From positions 1 to 30,317 of the IMG/VR virus record IMGVR_UViG_3300021083_000120: DNA of 30,317 nucleotides; one strand, 5' to 3'. Below the pieces are notes generated by a model. The model searched no databases. It was not told the origin of the DNA and saw only the letters and a list, made by a program, of their open reading frames with translations. Position numbers and translations under genes: made by a program. The stretch's first letter is position 1. Each line of letters begins with the position of its first letter. This document shows, piece after piece, positions 23,978 to 30,317 of the stretch. The stretch is from a virus.

Positions 23978-24006
23978 TTGACTTCCGAGTAATAAGCGCG
24001 TATAAT
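23978..24006 (+). promoter_or_regulatory. Sigma-70-type promoter for gp55-gp47-gp46
   Basis: TTGACT at 23978-23983, a 17-nt spacer, then TATAAT at 24001-24006. This is near-perfect for a host sigma-70-type promoter and points at the gp55 ATG (24032), which has AAGGAG at 24022-24027. It suggests the operon is transcribed by unmodified host polymerase before late genes. Confidence 0.8.
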
Positions 24007-24031
24007 TGCATTATAAAGACCAAGGAGCACT

Positions 24032-24969
24032 ATGATAGAATTACTACCGATTCAAACAAAGAAAGTCAACTTCCTCAACAATTCAGATATGTTGAAAGAA
24101 ATTCATAAGAGTAAAAATTCCTTTAGTGAATATTTAGAACCAAAGTATAAGGACTATGACATTATTATAGAAGACAAAGAAGATATTTATAAAATTTACG
24201 AGCGTAAAACTATCATTCTTGATGAAAGAGAATTTTCAATATCAATCTTAGAACAGGCCCAAATCAATCGAGCAGCAAAACTTACCGCAGCGGCATTCGA
24301 AATAGCTTTGTCGAAATCCACATCAAAACTCGACAGGCCAAAGATAGCAGATTACACGGTAAATCCAAAGACTGTTCCGCTTGAGGATTTGGTATTTCGA
24401 GTAATTACATTCGAACACATTCCATTAGCACCGGGTAGAAAGAAGAATCCAAAGAGAGAAGCAGACAGTTATGTAAAGCTTAACTTTCTACCATTCAAGC
24501 ACTATGTTATAGAAAATAACGAACCAAAAGAAGTCGGTGCTTCACATACTAAAGATGGAAAATTTAATCTGATTCACGGTTCAATCACAGATAAACTCGC
24601 AAGGATGTTTATACTAATGGTCGAGAAATATGGCCAACGCCGGCAATTGGCGTAGTTATACATATCTGCGGTGAAATGAAAGGTCAGTCATTGTTGCAAT
24701 TAGTTCAGCAAGGATTACAATTCGACGAAAACCGCAGCGATAATCCATTCTCTTATTATACAATGAGTATATCAAATAGTTTCACAAGAGTCTTCAATTT
24801 AGAAAAGAAAAATCAAGATCTTCGTGATGATTTGTTGATTGATTCGGGGTCACTGCCGTCATTCTCGAGACAAATTGCACTTGAAACTAAAACAAGGTTA
24901 TCAAGGGAAGAGGTTAATTCGATAGAGATAGACATAATGGAAGATGAGGTGGAAGTCGAAAATGAGTAA
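24032..24969 (+). CDS. 55: Late-transcription sigma factor gp55 (311 aa, two CGGY +1 sites)
   Basis: Triplet reading stops at 24655. Reading +1 at CGG 24641-24643 (CGC CGG CAA; Gly204) and 24669-24671 (CTG CGG TGA; Gly213) continues into the conserved C-terminal half. Joined landmarks: VNFLNNSDMLKEIHKSKNSF near the start, FRVITFEHIPLAPGRKKNPK mid-protein, then KYGQRGNWRSYTYLGEMKGQ across both sites, LQFDENRSDNPFSYYTMSI, and FTRVFNLEKKNQDLRDD. These match gp55 of large T4-like phages, the minimal sigma that recognises TATAAATA late promoters with the sliding clamp. T4's own gp55 is 185 residues; this longer form carries an extra N-terminal and central region seen in other large relatives. It overlaps the gp47 start by 8 nt. 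Confidence 0.9.
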
Positions 24970-25980
24970 TCTATTTGAAAAAGTAATGGTCTTTACTGAC
25001 TTACATCTGCGGTGCTAAAAATAATTCAGTAACTCATAATCAGGATTGTTTAGATTATTTGGATTGGTTCGTGAAAGAAGCACGAAATCGTGGAGCAACT
25101 ACTTGTATTTCTATGGGAGATTTTCATCATCATAGAAATCAATTGAATGCTCATACCTTAGAATATAGTATAAAATTCCTTTCGAAATTAAATAGTTCAT
25201 TCGAACATACATATTTTATCCTGGGAAATCATGACAATTTTTGGAGGAATTCCCGTACTGTCACTTCTACTAAGTTTGTTTCATTGTTTCCAAATATCAC
25301 CTTAGTTGATAATCCGCTTGTAGAACGGCGATGTTTCATTGATTCCGTGGTTAGTTGAAGACGAGTGGAAAAATATAGAGAAAATATCCACGAAGTATAT
25401 GTTCGGTCATTTTGAACTTCCGGGATTCAAAATGAATGCTATGGTGGATATGCCTGATCACGGTGGTATGAATAAGAATTATTTCAATAAAGACATTGAC
25501 TATATCTTCTCCGGTCACTTTCACAAAAGACAACTCCAAAATAGAATTCATTACATTGGCAATCCATTCGGTCACAATTATTCTGATGTGTGGGATTTTG
25601 ATCGTGGTGCTATGTTTTTAGAATGGGGTAAAGACCCGGAATATATCAACTATGAAGATGGTCCAAAATACATCTCTATCAATATGACATCCTTAGTTGA
25701 TAATCCAGCATTATATCTTAAACCGAAAACATATCTTCAGGTCATCCTTGATCCCGGTGTAGTATATGAAGATGCTTCTTTCATCCGCGACACCTTCTTA
25801 GAAAATTATGAGATTCGTGAATTGAAATTAATTCACCAAAATCAAGAAGAATGGATATCTGAATTTGACGGTGATGTAGAATTTCTATCAGTGGATCAAA
25901 TTGTTATTGAAGGCATGAAGACCTTAGAATCTGCCAATTTCGATACCAACAAGTTGATTAAAATATACCAAGGATTATAA
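24962..25980 (+). CDS. 47: Recombination endonuclease subunit gp47 (SbcD/Mre11-like, 338 aa, two CGGY +1 sites)
   Basis: The start is ATG at 24962 (MSNLFEKVMVFTDLHL). CGG at 25010-25012 (CTG CGG TGC) supplies Gly17 of the conserved DLHLG and restores the AKNNSVTHNQDCLDYL frame. CGG at 25326-25328 (GAA CGG CGA) supplies Gly122. Calcineurin-like phosphoesterase motifs are complete after joining: D13/H15, GDFH at 52-55, GNHD at 88-91, GHFE with H149, and GHFH with H185/H187, the Mn-binding set of Mre11/SbcD. The corrected length is 338 residues against 339 in T4, which independently supports both shifts. It works with gp46 in end resection and recombination-dependent replication; gene order 47-46 is as in T4-like phages. 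Confidence 0.93.
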
Positions 25981-25983
25981 CGG

Positions 25984-27760
25984 ATGCTAAGAATTAAAAC
26001 TCTAACTTTGAAAAACTTTCTTAGTGTTGGCGCTATTCCACAGACTCTTAATTTCAATACTGATGATTTAGTATTGGTCTTAGGTGAGAATTTAGATCTT
26101 GGTGGCGTTGATAATAGAAATCGGTGTTCGGTAAGACTTCAATCATTAATGGTCTGTCATATGCTTTATATGGTAAACCTTTGGTAAATGTCAAGAAAGA
26201 TAATCTACTGAACAAAACCAATGTAAAGAATATGTTGGTTACTATTGAATATGAAAAAGATGGCATTAATTATAAGATAGAACGCGGTCGTAAACCGAAC
26301 ATATTCAAATATATTAAGAATGGTGTTGAGAAAGATGCCGGCACATCCGATGATGAATCACAAGGTGAAGGTCGTCATACTCAAGTTGAAATAGAAAATT
26401 CAATAGGAATTAGTCACGATATGTTCAAACACATTGTGGCGTTGAATACTTATGTGGAACCTTTTTTGTCATTGCGAACAAATGATCAACGAATGATCAT
26501 TGAGCAGTTACTTGGTATTACAAAACTGTCAGAAAAAGCAGAGAAACTTAAAGAGGATGTCAAGCTGGTAAAGGAAAGCATCAAACAAGAAGAATTTCGA
26601 ATCAATGCTGTTACTGAAGCAAATAAGAGAATCAAAGAAAGTATCAAGTCTATCGAGATAAAATCTATAGCGTGGGAGAAACAGCACGAAACTAAATTGG
26701 ATGATATCCAAAAAGAAATTGAGATATTACAAGAAGTTGATATTGATAAAGAAATTGATCTACACAAGTCGAAGCAAGACATTATTGATATTCATAATGG
26801 ATATAATTCATTGAATCAGCAATTAAAGGTTGTTCAACAAGAAATTGAGTCACATAAGAAACATATCGACCAACTTGAAAAGAAATTACATATCACTGCT
26901 GGCAAAGTCTGTCCAGTGTGTAATCAAGATATGGATCATCAAACACACAAGGATGTGCATACTGAATATAAAAGGCAGATCGATGAAATAAGAAGTAAGT
27001 TGGATATTTCCTATAGCAGTGATAAAGATATGTCTGATGATTTAGAAACATTTAAACAGAATATGGTTGATATCCCTGTTACCTTTTATAAATCTGTAGA
27101 AGATGCATATAATCATAAGACTACATTCGACACACTAATGAACACATTACAGACAGAATATCTAAACACAAATCCTTACATAGAACAAATTGACAGTCTT
27201 CGAAAACACGCATTACAGGAGATTGATCTTTCTAAAATGGGCGAACATATAAACCTTCGCGACCACCAAGAATTTCTTCTTAAATTACTCACTAACAAAG
27301 ATAGTTTCATACGAAAGAAAATCATAGATCAAAATCTTTCATATTTGAATCATAGACTTTCGTATTATCTCGAAAAAATGGGGTTGCCACATTCGGTAAA
27401 ATTCAAATCTGATCTTGAAGTGGAAATTGCTACCTTTGGTAAAGAATTCGATTTTGACAATTTAAGCAGAGGTGAAAGAACAAGATTGATATTGAGCTTG
27501 TCATTTTCCTTTCGTGATGTTCATGAATCACTGCGGCGCGAAAATAAATATCCTATTTGTGGATGAGTTGATAGATTCACGGTCTTGATTCGGCAGGCGT
27601 AGAGAATGCTCTTCAAATTCTAAAGAAAATGTCGAGAGATAATAAACGAAATGTATATTTGATATCACATCGAGAGGAATTGATTGGCAGAGTATCTAAT
27701 GTGCTGAAAGTCGTTAAAAGCGACGGGTTCACTTCCTTTGAAATGGCTGATGAGATTTAA
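25984..27760 (+). CDS. 46: Recombination ATPase subunit gp46 (SbcC/Rad50-like, 590 aa, four CGGY +1 sites)
   Basis: ATG at 25984, 3 nt after gp47. CGG at 26122-26124 and 26129-26131 supply Gly47 and Gly49 of the Walker A motif, restoring NRNGVGKTSIING. CGG at 27534-27536 (CTG CGG CGC; Gly517) restores the frame into Walker B NILFVDEL (DE at 526-527). CGG at 27580-27582 (TCA CGG TCT; Gly532) restores the D-loop SGLDSAG and the ISHREEL switch region. Between these lie long coiled coils, a CPVC zinc hook (C309, C312) and the LSRGE signature (493-497). The corrected length of 590 residues is close to T4 gp46 (560). Without all four shifts neither Walker A nor Walker B exists. Stop TAA at 27758-27760. 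Confidence 0.94.
26122..26131 (+). other. Double CGGY +1 site inside gp46 Walker A
   Basis: The sequence AAT CGGT GTT CGGT AAG ACT reads N-G-V-G-K-T only if each CGGT is one glycine. Two shifts separated by a single codon create the P-loop. The nearby AATGGTGTTG at 26324-26333 carries the same bases without the extra C, so the context alone does not generate it. Confidence 0.9.
27534..27582 (+). other. Two CGGY +1 sites flanking gp46 Walker B
   Basis: CTG CGGC GCG and TCA CGGT CTT lie fifteen codons apart. The segment between them reads GAKINILFVDELIDS, the Walker B strand, and the segment after reads GLDSAGVENAL, the D-loop. Neither motif is in the frame that precedes the first site. Confidence 0.9.
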
Positions 27761-28261
27761 GCCTTAAAGAAATATTCATTGCTCAAAGTTAGAAATTCTG
27801 AAAGAGTGTAAAGAAAATACCCTTTGTATGCCATCACTTCTTCGATTTCTAACTTTTCTTTCACAAATATAAATTCAGAAACATTGTTATATTTCACAAT
27901 GAGTAGAAGGTTCTTTCCTGAATTCACCGCATCCTGCTCCGCTTGAGACAACCATGAATTCCAGGGTGTGACATCCTTTCCAATGATCGACTGAAAAGAC
28001 GGTGGCGTCTTATAATTCTTACACTCGATTGAAAATTTGAAATTCTCCGGACACATAAGGTCACCAAAAGTTGCGTGAGCTGTGTCATATTCCTTTGTCC
28101 TATATTGATTTCCACCGCCAAAGAAAGAACCGGCTGTCCTGATTTCTTCTAAAACCTTTTTCTATTTTCAAAAAATCCGCAAATCTTTCTGACAAGACAT
28201 TGGCAATTTTACGCTCGAAATTTGAGCCTTTGGACTTTCCATTCACCTTTCTTGTAGTCAT
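27757..28261 (-). CDS. PD-(D/E)XK nuclease, Holliday-junction-resolvase-like (167 aa, one CGGY +1 site)
   Basis: Start ATG at 28261 (MTTRKVNGKSKGSNFERKIA). CGG at 28132-28130 (AGC CGG TTC) gives Gly44 and restores the frame: GFRRNQDSGSFFGGGN, then FGDLMCPENFKFSIECKNYK. The RRxxxSG, GD and ExK pattern (E15 region, D67, E79, K81) is that of small phage PD-(D/E)XK nucleases related to archaeal-type resolvases. The SG glycine is itself the shift site. Inference: it cuts recombination or replication intermediates, consistent with its place beside gp46/47. It ends convergently with gp46, overlapping by 4 nt, and is probably expressed from the GATAAATA element upstream. Confidence 0.72.
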
Positions 28262-28289
28262 TTTCCACACCTTTTCAGCTTTATACCAG

Positions 28290-28297
28290 TATTTATC
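28290..28297 (-). promoter_or_regulatory. Late-promoter-like element GATAAATA before the nuclease gene
   Basis: A minus-strand GATAAATACT lies 29 nt upstream of the ATG at 28261. Same octamer as before gp25 and before the 23924 gene. Confidence 0.45.
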
Positions 28298-28351
28298 TAT
28301 GGTGATTTTTGATAGATTCTGTAGCAGGAATCAAAAGGACTCACATTAGTC

Positions 28352-28372
28352 GTTGCGATATAATGTCGCAAC
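28352..28372. promoter_or_regulatory. Palindrome GTTGCGA-N7-TCGCAAC enclosing TATAAT
   Basis: A perfect 7-bp inverted repeat with TATAATG as its spacer. A second copy with 5-bp arms (TGCGA/TCGCA) and the identical spacer is at 28418-28434, and a half-site AATGTCGCA is at 28394-28402. It looks like an operator placed over a -10 element, though no good -35 is visible at 17 nt. Confidence 0.5.
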
Positions 28373-28417
28373 TCCATGATTTTCCTGCTTAAAAATGTCG
28401 CAATCGTAAAAATTATG

Positions 28418-28434
28418 TGCGATATAATGTCGCA
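28418..28434. promoter_or_regulatory. Second TGCGA-TATAATG-TCGCA palindrome
   Basis: Repeat of the palindrome at 28352-28372 with the identical 7-nt spacer and 5-bp arms. It is probably bound by the same factor. Confidence 0.45.
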
Positions 28435-28626
28435 GGTCGGCGTTGTAAGTCATTGATTATAATGCGCATTTCAAAAGTGGTTCAAAAGGACTCACATTAG
28501 TCGGTCGAAAACCACGGAAAAACCGTCAAAAGGACTCATACGAGTACCTATATATATGTATGTATATTTATATATATTTATATATATGATAGATTATATA
28601 TCCTATTTCCTATTTGTGTAGACAGA

Positions 28627-30237
28627 ATGACTTTGAAAAAGAGATATGCAAGAACTTGCTCTTTGTCTGTAAAGATGCTATACTGTAGGCTTAAATGGAC
28701 AACAACGATGTTTGAAAAATTGAAACAAAATCTTCTTAAACGATTCCCGGATATTAAATCATATATTGCAGAGCGAATCGTGCATAAATATATACACGAA
28801 GTAATATTAGAAATTGCATTACGAATAATTCTATTATCACCGGATCAACGAAAATTGGGCGAATTGCCTTATAATTGGAATGATGTAAGAACCCGTTGCG
28901 GTGCAACTAACTTTCCAGAAAGAAACACATCGGTGTTATTACTAATGCAGGAAGAAAAAGACACATCAATCATAATACGATTATTCACTGGTAATATTGG
29001 AAAGTATAGTCGAGTAGTATATAATCTTAAATATTGGAACGAAATCATGGAAGAACTAAACAAAATAGATATTAGCAAACTTACAGTTCCATATCTTGTT
29101 GAACTTGATAAGAAATCTAATGTTGACTGGGACATTGATGTTAATTCACTGAGATCATATATCAACCAGACTGAAGAACATATTAAAGTCAAAGGGTATC
29201 ATCAGAAATATTATGAGAAGCTCACGAATAACTTGTTGATTAGTAAGAAATTGCTATACTCATATAAGACTAAAGATGGGTGTAATTATGTCAGTGAGTA
29301 TTGGGAAGAAATAGATAGCGGCCGAGTTTATGGTCACGGATTATCATTACAAATTCTACCAAAGGAAGTCAGGAATGCTGCGCTAGGACATTGTTTCAAA
29401 TATGATTTCAAAGCGTGCAGTTATGCTGTGATGGCTTCACTTGCTAAGAAGATAGATCCAGAATTAAAGGTAGGTGCTGTAGTCGAATATATCAAAAATA
29501 GAAATGCCATTAGAAACTCAATAGCTACATTCATTGCTTTAGAATCCGATAATATAAATTGGGTGTCGGAACAAGTCAAAGAAGTATTCACTGCTTATGG
29601 CTTCGGTGCCGAACTCGAAGATAATCCATACAAGTCTATTCGTAAGAAATTGGGCGAAGAACGATTTGAAAAGTTGATGATGAATGATGAATTCAAATAT
29701 ATTACTGAATGTATGGAAAGAATAAACATGGCTATAGACTCGGCATATCTAAATATGGAATTTACTTTATGCAAAAGGAAATATTCATCAAGAAATCCAA
29801 ATTATGACGAAACAAAGCCTATAAGAGGTAAGAATAAACCATACAGGAGTAATAAGAAGAAACTTGCCTGGATGTTTCAGTGCATGGAAGCAGATGTCAC
29901 AGGTAGATTTGTTGAGTATGTTTCAAACTTAGGAACACATAATATCAAACTCATATGTCACGATTGTGTATATTTGGATAAACCACTGAACTCAATTCAA
30001 CAGAGTGATTTGAAATATATTTTAAGACTGGAATATAACTATATCGATTTCGAAGAAGAAGCTATATATCCTATTCATCATAAGAAAGATGCGATAGTGG
30101 TGAATTTAGAAGCACAGGCGAAAGAACAACATAACCGATTCATTGAACAAGAGGAAGAAATAGCCAGAAATTACAATTCAGGTAATTTCATCAAAGTATC
30201 AGAAAGTCAACTGATGGAAATAGATATATGGAATTAA
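28627..30237 (+). CDS. Unrecognised protein with faint polymerase-palm resemblance (536 aa)
   Basis: An intact frame with no CGG codon. I do not recognise the family with confidence. Visible features: a central GRVYGHGLSLQILPKEVRNA, then HCFKYDFKACSYAVMASLAK (acidic residue in a hydrophobic strand followed by a helix), and much later IKLICHDCVYL. The D...A strand-helix and the HD strand are reminiscent of motifs A and C of family-A-type polymerase palms, but other expected residues are not evident. Position just after a repeat-rich AT-rich control region would suit a replication protein. The start is uncertain: ATG at 28627 lacks a clear ribosome site, and ATG at 28708 (MFEKLKQNLLKRF) is a good alternative. 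It overlaps the next convergent gene by 4 nt. Confidence 0.6.
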   Translation: MTLKKRYARTCSLSVKMLYCRLKWTTTMFEKLKQNLLKRFPDIKSYIAERIVHKYIHEVILEIALRIILLSPDQRKLGELPYNWNDVRTRCGATNFPERNTSVLLLMQEEKDTSIIIRLFTGNIGKYSRVVYNLKYWNEIMEELNKIDISKLTVPYLVELDKKSNVDWDIDVNSLRSYINQTEEHIKVKGYHQKYYEKLTNNLLISKKLLYSYKTKDGCNYVSEYWEEIDSGRVYGHGLSLQILPKEVRNAALGHCFKYDFKACSYAVMASLAKKIDPELKVGAVVEYIKNRNAIRNSIATFIALESDNINWVSEQVKEVFTAYGFGAELEDNPYKSIRKKLGEERFEKLMMNDEFKYITECMERINMAIDSAYLNMEFTLCKRKYSSRNPNYDETKPIRGKNKPYRSNKKKLAWMFQCMEADVTGRFVEYVSNLGTHNIKLICHDCVYLDKPLNSIQQSDLKYILRLEYNYIDFEEEAIYPIHHKKDAIVVNLEAQAKEQHNRFIEQEEEIARNYNSGNFIKVSESQLMEIDIWN

Positions 30238-30317
30238 TTCTTTAGTGATTTTAGAAATTCTTGATAGGATCGCCAGTAATTCTCATTTGTTTTAATGTAC
30301 GGTTCCGCTTCTGGCCA
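30234..30317 (-). CDS. C-terminal fragment of a minus-strand gene at the right edge
   Basis: An open minus-strand frame enters from the right edge and ends at TAA 30236-30234, overlapping the convergent 28627 gene's stop. The 27 visible residues include YIKTNENYWRSYQEFLKSLK, a normal protein-like composition. Too short to assign. Confidence 0.4.
   Translation of the reverse strand, partial: WPEAEPYIKTNENYWRSYQEFLKSLKN

Larger units (their letters stand above)
28331..28547 (+). repeat. Three direct repeats TCAAAAGGACTCA with hairpin-forming tails
   Basis: Copies at 28331-28352 and 28482-28503 are identical over 22 nt (tcaaaaggactcacattagt plus cg). A third at 28526-28547 keeps tcaaaaggactca and then diverges. 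Copies 1 and 2 can pair GACT with AGTC; copy 3 pairs ACTC with GAGT instead, so a hairpin is possible in all three although the sequence differs. Candidate replication iterons or RNA regulatory hairpins ahead of the 28627 gene. Confidence 0.65.
28262..28626. other. Non-coding control region, candidate replication origin
   Basis: 365 nt without a supported gene. It holds, left to right: the nuclease-gene late-type element, the direct repeats, two TATAAT-containing palindromes, a small hairpin ACGG-AAAAA-CCGT (28514-28526), and an almost pure A/T tract (about 28548-28605, mostly TA steps). Direct repeats plus a palindrome set plus an AT-rich unwinding tract just before a possible replication gene is the usual architecture of an iteron-type origin. 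Function is inferred only from layout. I see no tRNA cloverleaf here. Confidence 0.4.

Noticed and set aside
24641-26131. Stop-codon recoding (TAG, TGA or TAA read through), as in some large phages
   Set aside because: Readthrough in the original frame gives non-homologous sequence; homology continues only in the +1 frame. TAA, TGA and TAG all end plausible genes here.
26122-27582. Self-splicing introns or inteins between gene pieces
   Set aside because: The pieces abut with a one-base difference; there is no room for an intron or intein.
2488-28261. The split genes are sequencing or assembly indels
   Set aside because: All lesions are the same base (C) before GGY and all lie exactly at a codon boundary; random or motif-driven errors should fall in all three phases and in other contexts. 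Homopolymers are intact, and the same local context occurs without the C (for example 26324). Raw reads would still be the final proof.
2488-28261. The region is a decaying prophage with pseudogenes
   Set aside because: There are no other frameshifts, no premature stops outside the shifted tails and no deletions. Catalytic and structural motifs are complete once CGGY is read as Gly.
28352-28434. The TATAAT boxes in the palindromes as firm promoters
   Set aside because: No recognisable -35 at the proper distance for either copy; kept only as operator-like palindromes.
28331-28547. CRISPR array
   Set aside because: Only three imperfect repeats with irregular spacing (151 and 44 nt) and no unique spacer pattern.
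28262-28626. tRNA gene, including a possible four-base decoder, in the intergenic gaps
   Set aside because: No acceptor stem, GGTTC-type arm or cloverleaf could be found by eye in this gap, in 23925-24031, or in 17733-17795. The decoder must lie elsewhere if phage-encoded.

Overview
This AT-rich window comes from a large T4-type contractile-tail phage (myovirus). The evidence is homology-level recognition of a baseplate block in T4 order on the minus strand (gp48/54-like, gp53-like, hub-like, gp5-like, gp25, gp6-like, then a giant gp7-position protein and tail-fibre-type proteins). A divergent plus-strand block encodes the late sigma factor gp55 and the recombination nuclease gp47/gp46. I cannot name the host. 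TAA, TGA and TAG all behave as stops.

The outstanding feature is how the genes are read. By plain triplet reading nine genes appear broken. Each break is repaired by the same operation: at an in-frame CGG codon the reading moves +1, so CGGY (Y = T or C) is read as one glycine, equivalent to skipping the C and reading GGY. I count 27 such sites: 17 CGGT, 10 CGGC, no CGGA or CGGG. I checked the arginine codons of all genes, about 9,800 codons, and found no CGG used as ordinary arginine. The sites fall on conserved glycines: both Walker A glycines of gp46, the HLG of gp47, the GG and DDG of gp5, the GNGG of the 2488-3269 protein and the SG of a nuclease. Codons before the sites are varied (19 different codons), so the signal is the CGGY itself and not a classic slippery heptamer. 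I infer a dedicated quadruplet decoder (for example a tRNA-Gly with anticodon 5'-GCCG) or an unassigned CGG that forces +1 reading by tRNA-Gly(GCC). No tRNA gene is visible in the window.

Layout. 1-2406: two tail-fibre or appendage-type proteins, the first running off the left edge. 2488-3409: a conserved virion protein (2 sites) and a 45-residue ORF. 3426-13389: one 3,319-residue giant protein (4 sites). 13398-17305: gp6-like wedge protein (2 sites). 17319-17732: gp25. 17796-20375: gp5-like spike with a C-terminal lysozyme (6 sites). 20386-22945: hub-like protein (4 sites). 22947-23924: gp53-like and gp48/54-like proteins. 23925-24031: divergent control region with a perfect sigma-70-type promoter rightward and a late-type element leftward. 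24032-27760: gp55 (2 sites), gp47 (2), gp46 (4). 27757-28261: minus-strand PD-(D/E)XK nuclease (1 site). 28262-28626: non-coding region with three direct repeats, two TATAAT-containing palindromes and an AT-rich tract, a candidate origin or control region. 28627-30237: unrecognised 536-residue protein with faint polymerase-palm resemblance and no CGG. The right edge holds the C-terminus of a minus-strand gene.

How it fits together: gp55 directs late transcription from TATAAATA-type elements, several of which (mostly GATAAATA here) sit before minus-strand genes. gp46/gp47 link recombination to replication. Because gp55, gp46/47 and most of the baseplate need CGGY decoding while the putative early 28627 gene does not, the decoding step could gate the late programme; this is inference.
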